Notes under the pieces: model-generated
The model's input: the letters and a program-made list of their open reading frames with translations, nothing else
Told to the model about the DNA's origin: nothing
Databases searched by the model: none
Program-made: the position numbers and the translations under genes
Assembly: GCA_946902875.1 (NCBI GenBank)
Contig: OX336349.1
Coordinates: forward strand, 20,793,891 to 20,857,890
Length of the DNA stretch: 64,000 bases
From: Nematopogon swammerdamellus
Lineage: Eukaryota > Arthropoda > Insecta > Lepidoptera > Adelidae
Direction: 5' to 3'
Part shown: in pieces, positions 42,420-52,400 of the stretch
How positions within the stretch are numbered: position 1 is the stretch's first letter
Layout of the letters: each line of letters starts with the position of its first letter

Positions 42420-43160
42420 ATGGACAGACAGACACCAGAGAGCGATCCCAAAAGGATTCCTTTTTTCGCATTTTGACCCAACATTTTTTATAATAGATTA
42501 TGCTAACGGTCGCGGAGACGGGATGGAATTTTCGTTTATTTTGACAGCTGACGAGAGCATCTCGGCTCGACGTGTTCGACGAGTTACTGACACAACCCCG
42601 TATTTCCACATACTACCTACCTGGTTATTTAATAAAGAAAGGGATTGAAAATGACTCCGTTCCTATTTGCGTTTCGCTCACACAGTATTTCCGCCTAAAG
42701 AAAATAAATCAATTGAGTCGTATAGTTTCAGAAACCACCAACTCCGTTTAGGACGATTTTACAGTAAGACGAAAAAACTATACCTCGATAAATAGCCGCC
42801 CAATCAAACTACGAGGGAGCTGGAACGAATGTTAATTTTTCTTTGTGATTCACTCTGGATTGTTTTACTTAACAGGTGGATGTATTACTTAACTAACAGA
42901 TAGATAAGTGACAAAAATACTTTATTCGAAACAGTTTATAACTACTTGTTTTTAGAGAAATGGATTTGGCGGGTTCTGGAACTATACGACTCAATTGTTC
43001 GAAGACAAAAATTTGCGAATTAAAATTTAAACCATGCAAAAAAAATTCCCATGCCGACTGTACAGCTATAAAACGCCGCCATTTTCAATCCCTTTCTTTA
43101 AATAACCAGATTATGCACATTTTCCTCTTGGCAAATCGACTATTAAAATCATTCTTTACT
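42420..43160. other. Unassigned intronic stretch
   Basis: No repeat recognised. A minus frame (73 codons, 42388-42609) and a plus frame (103 codons, 42960-43271) lack family resemblance; the latter runs into a foldback. Confidence 0.2.
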
Positions 43161-43467
43161 GCGGCGACCAGTACCCTAATCACGAGATTTGACCTACTAC
43201 GCTATGCACGCTACGCCGTGTTCTCCGCATCATTTTGTATGGAGAAAAGAAGTTTGCAAATCTATCACTAGAGGCGCTGCTTCGTTTCTCCATACAAAAT
43301 GATGCGGAGAACACGGCGGAGCGCAGTAGGTTTTTTTTTTATGGAAACTGACACGGTTGGCTACATCACCTACAACGTCCGTGATGACAGCCCATAACAC
43401 CGGGTGAACTAGGTGCCATGTCAGTGCTTCCCCCTTTGATCGTTAAATCTCGTGATTAGGGTACAGC
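43161..43467. repeat. Foldback element with a SINE tail in its right arm
   Basis: The left arm ACCCTAATCACGAGATTTGA, CCTACTACGCTATGCACGCT and GTGTTCTCCGCATCATTTTG pairs with CAAAATGATGCGGAGAACAC, GCGCAGTAGGT and TAAATCTCGTGATTAGGGT. The right arm is interrupted between GTAGGT and TAAATC by 43332-43444. Confidence 0.75.
43332..43444 (-). mobile_element. 5S-type SINE tail nested in a foldback arm
   Basis: Poly(T), then ATGGAAACTGACACGGTTGG to TCCCCCTTTGATCGT: a 5'-truncated SINE whose absence restores the palindrome. Confidence 0.7.
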
Positions 43468-43650
43468 AGGGCTATCACGAGATTCGCTACGCCGGCTACG
43501 CCGAGGTGTAGCGTGCGTAGAGAACGTAAGCCGCTGCGCGGAAGCGAGTTCGCAAATCTATCGCATTCGCTTCCGCGCAGACGCTTACGCTCTCTACGCA
43601 CGCTACACCTCGGCGTAGCCGGGGCGTAGCGAAACTCGTAATAGCCCTAC
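43467..43650. repeat. Second foldback element, directly adjacent
   Basis: Arms GGGCTATCACGAGATTCGCT, CTACGCCGAGGTGTAGCGTG and CGCTGCGCGGAAGCGA pair with TCGCTTCCGCGCAGACGCTT, CACGCTACACCTCGGCGTAG and GAAACTCGTAATAGCCC. It shares the TACGC/TCACGAGAT theme with the previous foldback. Confidence 0.7.
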
Positions 43651-44180
43651 AGATGGCATTACCGCGTGGATCAATATACACGCGTTACACTACACGTGTA
43701 CGCATACAAATCATGTATTAACCTGCCCCATTATCTAAGACCGCAGTTATAATCATTGATGGATGACGTTTGTCGTTGAAATGCCCGCGCGCGGCAAATT
43801 GGCGCAACTCGCCCGACGGCTTTGAGAAAGCACCTTGCCGTTAAATTTTATAGCTATCCACTTGCGTTAACTACTCAACTAGCATGAAAATATGCCCAGA
43901 AGCGGCATTGCACACATTTTACCTTGTGCCCAACATATGGTCGGCACGCATTCCATTTGAGGAGCGTTCTGTTCAAAAGAAACTATTTCCGTTTCGACGA
44001 GTTGCGCGTTTTGACGGATTCTCAGTCTTTGTATTCAAATACATCTCCCTGTAAAATTTTAATGGTCAAAACGAACTATTTCCTATAGAAAATTATGAAA
44101 AATTAGATATAGAAAATTAAGAAAATTATTTTGTCCTAGGCAAAAGGGCCTATTTCCAAATTTAGAATGTCTGTAACATT

Positions 44181-44634
44181 TATACAGGGTGTAAAAACGG
44201 CGAGTACATTAAATTTAGGAAATGATTATTGGGATCAAGAGTAACAAAAAAGTCAAATAACTTTTTTCTGAATTCCCTTTAAATAAAAAGTTAGTTTTCA
44301 TACAAACTAATTGATTATTTTAGTGTAAAAATGATCTAATGACAATAGGGCGGCGCGGAGGGGGAAGAGCGGGTGAGACGTGAGCGTCTAGGACGGAGGT
44401 GTTGGCGGGAGGTGCGGGGGTTAGCTTTGTGAGTAGAGGACTGGAGGTCGGCAGGCGGAGGGTGCGGAGCGGCAACAACGCGTTAAATTACACTAGACGA
44501 AAACATAAATTTCAAAAATTCATATCTCGAAAACTAGACACTTTAGAGAAAAACTTTATTTTGTTTTTGTCTAGGAAAAACATGAGGATTGCGCTGGCGA
44601 AATTAATGTACTCGCCGTTTTAACAGCCTGTATA
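44181..44634. mobile_element. MITE with TATACAGG ends
   Basis: TATACAGGGTGTAAAAACGG and CGAGTACATTAA at the left are mirrored by TTAATGTACTCGCCGTTTTA and ACAGCCTGTATA at the right. The GC-rich interior segment (44345-44470) gives a 74-codon frame without meaning. Confidence 0.7.
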
Positions 44635-44830
44635 TAAAATCATTAAATTATGCATAATATTCTGTTTATAATGTATTTTCCTTATCAATATCACTGTGTA
44701 AATAAATCTACTAGATATCCTAAGTTTAATTAGCTGTCAGTTTTTTGGCTCTACTGAAAATTCTGTTACAACGGAAAGAGTTTCTTTTGAACAGACTCTC
44801 CTCATTTGTCCTACAATGCTGGTATTCCTT

Positions 44831-44896
44831 GGTGTCCGTTGTACCAGCCGTCAAACTCGGTTTGCCGGCAGTTAGACGGCTGGTACAACGGACACC
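44831..44896. repeat. Short perfect hairpin
   Basis: GGTGTCCGTTGTACCAGCCGT is the reverse complement of ACGGCTGGTACAACGGACACC, with a 24-base loop. It lies immediately upstream of the hammerhead-like motif. Confidence 0.65.
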
Positions 44897-44966
44897 AGAC
44901 GTCGGCTCCAGGAACTCCCGCAGTTCCTGAAGAAGCCCGTGCGTGACGTAGCGGGCGAAACGTCGA
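44897..44966 (+). ncRNA. Hammerhead-ribozyme-like motif
   Basis: The core CTGAAGA (44927-44933) is followed by a stem GCCCG/CGGGC and then GAAAC (44957-44961). Upstream GACGTC can pair with the CGTC after GAAA, giving stem III and the GTC cleavage triplet. Stem I is weak and one A is unpaired at the base of stem II. Such motifs are reported in Penelope-like retroelements. Activity is not shown. Confidence 0.4.
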
Positions 44967-45316
44967 CTTATGTAAGTCTAAACCTACTACTGTTTATCCG
45001 GAAACTTAAAAATGAATATAATTAATAACAGAGTAAACTTTAAAACATTAGTAAGACGCCATTTCTGTTTGTTTTGAGAGGACTGTCTTTTTTCCGCGAC
45101 GTTTTTCCACCTCCTCGGCGAGTTGCGTGTTCTAGGTCAATATTTCCGCGGCTCTGTTAAGTACAGCCTGCCGGCTTCTAAGGAGGAAGTCTGCGGTGGT
45201 TTTCTTAAACTGTAGTTAACTTTAACTGGTTTTAAAACTGCCTCAATCCTGGCATTATTAATTTTCTATAGGTACGTACATAATCTTATATATGACTAAA
45301 GGATTCTCGATTCGCA

Positions 45317-45575
45317 GGTTTTTTTTATGTAATCCGTTATGGATACCTGAGTCAGAGGGGCCCAAGCACATGCTGCGACCAGCCAATATCACCTCGAGAA
45401 GATAGGTGCCATATTGGAGACTTCCCTTTGGATTGCTGGCTATACTGGACTAGAGGAGAACACAGCCGAGGCTGCTATATGCGGCCATCTTACATCCAGT
45501 ACGGTGGTATCAATCCAGTCGGGTACACTTTGAGCCTACCCTCTAAGTAAGGGGCAAGGGAAGGGACATAATATA
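45317..45575 (-). mobile_element. tRNA-derived SINE, 3' part, split by the BEL element
   Basis: T-rich start, then the minus-strand tail and core of the tRNA-type SINE (CAAGCACATGCTGCGACCAG; GGACTAGAGGAGAACACAGC; AGTAAGGGGCAAGGGAAGGG). It ends in ATATA at the LTR. The 5' part, with the tRNA-like head, resumes at 54679. Confidence 0.8.
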
Positions 45576-46469
45576 TGTTCCGGATCGACGCTCGGGAAGC
45601 GGTGGACTGTATTTTCTTGACTGGATCGGCAAGACGCCCGGCCACTCGGTCGACGACACGCAGTACGTGAGATAACGAACGGGCACGTAAATAATACGCC
45701 GGTGCTCAGTACAGTAACAGGGCGGCCTGTTACTGGAGCAACCACGGACGTAAACGGCGGGCTTGCGGTTGTGCGGGGCGACGCAAGCGTGAGACGCGCA
45801 GCGGAGAGAGAGGGACGGCGATAGAGCACTGGCAAGCTCGACGTAGGCACGACGATTCAACCGCTTCGGCGGGAATGTAGGCTTGCTGGCTCTTGAAGTT
45901 TTCTTGCTGTCTTCCAGTCGCTCTTCCTAGTGGTCCTCTCTCCCCGGTTGCTTGCTGCGGTCTGCCGAGCCGGTGCAATGGCACCTATATTTATATGACT
46001 CCCCGCCCGCTCGGCGCAGCGTGCTCACGCCGCTCGATAATGCGCGGGCGGGGGTAATAGGCGCCCGGCTCGGCTATGAGTCCCGTTACGCGACTCTAAC
46101 GCCCCCTACCTTGCCTCACTCGTCTCGTCCGTGTGTACTCCAGTAAAAGGCCGACCAGATATATTTCTTTATTCAATAAAACTTATATCTAACCTAGTTA
46201 ATATGTTATAACAGCTAATTAAACCTAACGGGCTAGATCTTACCGGCTAACTTATTCTACGATTTTGTATATATATTTATTTCTTAATAATTAACTTATG
46301 TCTAATTTATATGCTATCTTACTTATACCTAGCCCGTGCCTATGCTATTCTATGCTAACTTATGAAACCTATTCTATAACTACGCCGGCCGCTGCCTAAC
46401 TACGCTAATTCCTATTCTAATTTTCCTAACTACGATGCGCTGGCTGCGGAGCTGTCGTCGTTCGCCACA
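45576..46469 (-). repeat. 3' LTR of the BEL element
   Basis: 894 bases, ending (plus strand) in GTTCGCCACA. It contains the stop codon of the polyprotein (46430-46432). A poly(A) signal AATAAA (minus) lies at 46168-46173. Confidence 0.93.
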
Positions 46470-49400
46470 TTCTCCCGCCGTCGCCGCTCGTCGCGATCCT
46501 CTTCGGTCGGCAGGACGACGAGTTTCTTGACGGGCCTTCGGAAGAGGCGCCCCGCAGTCAGCACATCGACGACCCGCGTGACTCCGTCTGGCCCAGGGTA
46601 GGTGGCAGCGACTCGTCCCCGGGGCCATGTGTTGCGCGGGAGGTTGGGGTCCGCGATGATGACGACGTCCCCCACCTCCGGCACCCGGCCGCGGCCCCGC
46701 GGCTCCCGCCGGTACTGCAGCTCGGGCAGGTACTCCTGGACCCAACGCTGCCAGAAGTTGTCGGCCAGTCGCTGCGCCCGGCGCCACTGCGCCCTGGCGT
46801 GGTCATCCTCCGCGTCGAAGGTCCCTTGGGGCGGCGTGTGGCAGCCAGCCCCCAGGAGCAGGTGGTTCGGAGTGAGGGCCTCCGGCTCGTCAGGCGTGAC
46901 GGGCACGTGGGTCAGCGGCCGCGAGTTCACGGTCATCTCTGCCTCGGCCAGCAGGGTCGCCAGGGTCTCCTCACGGGGGAAGCGCTCGTGGAGTGTGAAG
47001 CGGAGGGCCTCCTTTGTTGACCGGACGAGGCGCTCCCAGGCACCTCCCATGAAGGGTGCTCCCGGCGGGATGAACCGCCACTCGATTTGGCGGTTCGCTG
47101 CTGCGTCGGCCGCTCCCTTGTAGGCGTCGCGCAGCTCCGTCTCGGCGCCCTTGAAGTTGGTGCCGTTGTCGGAGCATATTTGACGCGGGCACCCCCTTCT
47201 GGCGATGAAGCGACGGAGCGCGCATATCGCCGAGTCCGTCGACAGTGATGCAGCCATCTCCAGGTGCATCGCCCTCGTTGTCAGGCAAGTGAAGAGGGCG
47301 ACGTACCTCTTCTCGCGGTGCCGCCCCACGGTGACCTCGATCGGGCCGAAGTAGTCCAGGCCCACATATGTGAAGGGCCTGGAGTGGTGCGCCAGTCGGG
47401 CCTCGGGATGGTCGCCCGTCGGTGGTGATGACGGTGGTGTCCTTCGCAGGAGGCACAGTCTGCATCTCCTCACAACGGTGCGGACCGTCGGGCGAAGGCG
47501 GACGATCCAGCATCGCTGCCGCAGTTCGTTCACGACGGTCTCGATTCCCCCGTGATGCAGTTGACGGTGCACATGGTCAACGTATAACCGTGTGTACGGG
47601 TGATCGCCGTCGAGAACCGCTGGATGCAGCTGCGCCTCGTGGACTCCAGCAGTCGCGGCGATGCGGCTCCTCAGCCGAAGGACGCCGTCGCTGTCTATGC
47701 GCAGCGACAGTTGTCTCAGGCGGTCGTCCGCTGCGGGCGGCTGGTCTCTCTCCACTCGGCCCATCTCCACGGCGAAGGCTTGCCGCTGCGAGGTCTTGGT
47801 CAGCAGCAGCTCGGCGGCCTTCAGGTGGTGCGCTGTCAGGGGCTCGTAGGCGCGACCGTCCTTCCCGCTCCCGCCGGTGTGGTTTCGGCGGGCGCGGGCT
47901 GACTTGCGCCGCGTGGGGCTCTTGTCCGATCTCGTCCTCTTGCGCCGGGCTGCGCAGGCTGACTGGCGCTTTGCTCTGCACAGCTCCACAAACAGGATGA
48001 CTCGTGCGGTGGCTCGTAGTAGCCGGAGCCACGAGGAGAAGCGGCCTGCGTCTGGCGTAGCGCCGCCGTCGGGGTTGGTGACGACGGCGCAAGTCGCGAT
48101 TGCCCTCTCTTCTCCTGAGTCCGGCGTGGGTTGCCGTTGGTTCTCCTTGGGCCAGCGCGCCTCCTCTTGGCGCAGGAAGGCGGGCCCCCTGAACCACCTG
48201 TGGCTCATGCCGAAGTCGTCCGGAGTCTGCCTGGTGGCGTCATCCGCCACGTTTTCTCCTGTTGGCACCCAGCGCCACTCGTTCACCTTCGTGAGTTCTT
48301 CTATGGCGGCGAGTCGGTGCGCTACAAACGTGGCGAAGGTCCGAGGGTCCGACCGTATCCAGGCCAGCACTGTCCTGGAGTCGCTCCAGAAGTAGCGCCT
48401 CGCTGGTGTCCATGTGTGGCCTTGCTCTGCTGACGTGGCGAGGCGGGCGCCCAGGAGTGCTGCCTGCAGCTCCAGGCGAGGAACGGAGGTCGGCTTCAGG
48501 GGGGCGACGCGGCTCTTGGCGCTGACCAGTGCCACCTCCACGGAGCCATCACTCCGCTGGAAGCGCCAGTAGACGGCGGCGGCGTAGGCTGTCTCACTGG
48601 CGTCCACGAAGGTGTGGAGCTCCACGCTGTCACTGCGGCAGACGTCGTAGCAGCGGGGCACCTGCACGTGCTCCAGCGCCTTGAGGCTCGTCACCCAGTT
48701 GGTCCACTGCGCCTGCAGCTCGTCCGGCAGCTCCTCGTCCCAGCTCGTTCCCAGGCGCCAGGTCTCCTGCAGGAGTTGCTTCGCAGGCGTCGTGACAGGT
48801 GACACCAGGCCCAGTGGATCGAAGAGCGACATCACGAGGCTCAGCGCCTCCCTCTTGGTGGGTGTCCTTCGGCCGTCGATCACCTCGGGCGCGGCGCGTC
48901 GAAAACTCAAGGCGTACCCGAGGCGGTCCGTGCTGGTGTCCCACTGCATCCCCAAGGTTTTCTCGAAAGGAGTGTGGCCCCCGATGGCCACGTGCTGCGG
49001 TACTGACGGCGCGTCGATGGCCTGGCGGTGGTTGGAGGCCCAGCCTCGAAGCTCGAAGCCGGCCTTCGCGTGAATGTCTGCCACGGCTTGGGAGACTCGG
49101 CGGGCTTCTCTGGCGGACGCGAAGCTCTGAAGGTAGTCATCCATGTAGTGGTTGGAGACTACCGCGTCCGCTGCTTCGGGCTGGTCCTTTCCGTTCTCGG
49201 CGGCGTTACGGTTTTTTATGTATATGGCCGTACATGGTGAGGAGGCCGCGCCGAACACCACCGACGTCATCCGGTACTCCTTGGGCGGCGTGGTTGGCCT
49301 CTCGCGCCAGAGGAACCGCAGCGCATCTCGATCCTCGTCCCGTACTCGTATTTGTAGGAACATTTCCCTTATGTCGGCAGAGACGGCGACGGGGTGCTGC

Positions 49401-52400
49401 CGGAACTTCATCAGTACTGCTGGAAGTGACTGCAGCAGGTCCGGCCCGGGCAGCAGCAGGTCGTTGAGGGCCACTCCCTTCGTCTTCGCCGCGGCGTCCA
49501 GCACGATGCGTATCTTGGCCTTCGCAGGGTTCACCACAGCGAAGTGCGGCAGATACCACGTCCGCCCAGGTGTCGGCGTGCTCGTGGCCGGCTCGGCGTA
49601 GCCGTTCGCGATCGTGTGCTTCATCTGCTCGTGGTACGCGATCTTGAGGTCGTGGTCCCGTTCCAACTTCTTTTCGAGGTTGGTGAGTCTCTTGTAGGCC
49701 GCCTCCCGGTTGTCTGGCATGGAGAAGGTGTCGTGGCGCCAGAGGAGCCCGGTCTCGTAGCGACCGTCCGGCCGCCGGCGAGTGGTCGCGTCCAGCACTC
49801 GCAGCGCTCGCTCCTCCGGGTCGCTTTTCTGCTTCCGTGGCTCCACCCCAAGAGACTCGAGTTGGAAGTGGTGCCGGGCCATCTCCTCGAAGCTGTCCTC
49901 AGTCGCGTGCGCGCAGCTCCCCAGCGGCGTCGTCACCGAGCTCCTCCCGCCGTGCAGGACCCAGCCCAGCTGGGTGCGGGAGGCTACCGGCTCATCGCGG
50001 CGGCCGCTCCGGATCTCTCGTGACACGATGAGCGGCCAGTTGTCCTGCCCGATGAGCAGGGTTGGAGACGCGTGCTGGTAGGCCAGCATCGACTGAAGAC
50101 CCGTCAGGTGGCTGCAGCCCTGCAGCTTGGAGCGCGCGATGCCCTGCCCGGGGAAGCGCAGCCGGTCCACGGTCCTGGCGTCGATGAGCTCGTGCACTTC
50201 CTCCGCGTGCTTTCCCCGGATCTTGATCGTGACGCGTCTGGACCCGGTGGCGTCGACTTGGGCCCCGCCGATTCCCATCACTCGCAGTGGGTCCGGCCGG
50301 CCCTTGGCGCCCAGCAGCTCGGCCACGGTCGAGTCAATCATTGTGACCGTGGAGCCCTCGTCCAGGAGCGCGTGGGTTTCAATGGTCGTCGCGGGCCCAG
50401 ACAGCACCACCGGCACGATCTTCAGAAGCACCCGGTCGGCTCGCGTCGCTGCTGCTGCCACCTCGGTGCTTGTGGTGGCGGTCTCCTCCCTGCGTGCTGC
50501 GTTGTGTAGAAGGGCGTGGTGTGCCCTGCTGCAGCCTCCGATGCCGCACTTCTTGGCCTTGCAGCTCCTGCACCGGTGCTGGCTTTTTAGGCACTTAAAA
50601 CACACGCCCTCCTTCTTGACGAGCTTCCACCGGTCGTCCAGGTCGGCCGACTTGAACCGGTGGCAGTCGGGCAGGTGGTGCTTGGCCGAGCACGCAGGGC
50701 ACTTCTTCTCTGCTTTGGCCTCCAGCCCGTCATCGCTCCCGGCGGCGTACGATTTCTCCGCGCCGCGCTTCTGTTCGCCGCGGCGCTGTTCTGTCGTGCC
50801 TTTTCTTTCGCCGCCGAGCTCAAGCGTCGCGTCTGTGGACCATCTGTCGGCCTCCTCCTCCAGGAAGGCGGACAGCACCACCAGGGCTGGGCGAGGGTCG
50901 GTAGTACGCTCAGGGTGACGGAGCCAGTTGTTCTTCATGATGGCCGTGAACTTGTCTGTCACGGCCTGCACCAACTCCACGCTGTGTAGCAGGTGCTCAT
51001 GTCCGAGCCCCACTACCGCCTGCACGATGTTGGACACCCTGCTCGCGAAGGTACATATCTCGCGAGCGTTGTCCGGCAGCTTCGGCAGGGCTCGGAGCTT
51101 GCCCAGCTCCATCTTGACGAGCGCGTTTGGCTGGCCGAACCTCCTCTCGAGCGCAGTAACGAGCTCCTCCGCCCCGGCGGCGGCGGCGAGTCGGCTTGAC
51201 ACTGCCACCTCCGCCTGTCCTCGCAGACTGTGTCCGATCCGCGCCGCGTTCTCGAAGCTCGAGAAGTACCGCTCGGTGTTGCGGTAGGCGGCGCGGTATC
51301 GCAGCCACTTCTCCGGGGCTCCGTCGAACAGCGGCAGGTCGTAGAGGAACTTTGGCAGCTTCGTGCGTGCCACGTTCTCATACGGCCCCGTCGCGGCAGC
51401 GGCGGCGGCGGCGGCGTGCGGGAGTGCGGACGGCAGCGCTGCGCTGTAGGTGGGTGACGGCATGGCAGCAGCGGGCGGTGAGACGGACGGCCACGCCGCG
51501 GCGGCGGCGTGCGGCGGCACGGCGGCGGCGTGCCCAGAGGCAGGCGGGCACGCTGCGGCGGCAGTGGGCGGCGGCACGGCGGAGGCGTGTCCACATGCAG
51601 GCGGCCACGCTGCGGCGGCAGCGGGCGGCGGCACGGCGGAGGCGTGCCCAGATGGGTGCGGGCACGCTGCGGCGGCGGTGGCGGCGTGCCCAGATGGGTG
51701 CGGGCACGCTGCGGCGGCGGTGGCGGCGTGCCCAGATGGGTGCGGGCACGCTGCGGCGGCGGTGGCGGCGTGCCCAGATGGGTGCGGGCACGCTGCGGCG
51801 GCGGCGGCGGCGTGCCCAGATGCAGACGGCCACGCTGCGGCGGCAGCGGGCGGCGGCACGGCGGAGGCGTGCCCAGATGGGTGCGGGCACGCTGCAGCGG
51901 CGGTGGCGGCGTGCCCAGATGGGTGCGGGCACGCTGCGGCGGCGGTGGCGGCGTGCCCAGATGCAGACGGCCACGCTGCGGCGGCAGCGGGCGGCGGCAC
52001 GGCGGCGGCGTGCCCAGATTGGTGCGGGCACGCTGCGGCGGAGGCGTGCCCAGACGAATGCGGCACGGCGGCGGCGTGCCCAGACGAGTGCGGCCACGCT
52101 GCGGCGGCAGCGGGCGGCGGCACGGCGGCGGCGTGCCCAGATTGGTGCGGGCACGCTGCGGCGGAGGCGTGCCCAGACGACTGCGGCACGGCGGCGGCGT
52201 GCCCAGACGAGTGCGGCCACGCTGCGGCGGCAGCGGGCGGCGGCACGGCGGCGGCGTGCCCAGATTGGTGCGGGCACGCTGCGGCGGAGGCGTGCCCAGA
52301 CGAATGCGGCACGGCGGCGGCGTGCCCAGACGAGTGCGGCCACGCTGCGGCGGCAGCGGGCGGCGGCACGTCGGAGGCGTGCCCAGACGAGTTCGGCCAC

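Noticed and set aside
45543..45984. ORFs inside the 3' LTR, repeated at 53761-54193
   Set aside because: They occur in both LTRs because the LTRs are copies; no similarity to a known protein and no supporting structure.
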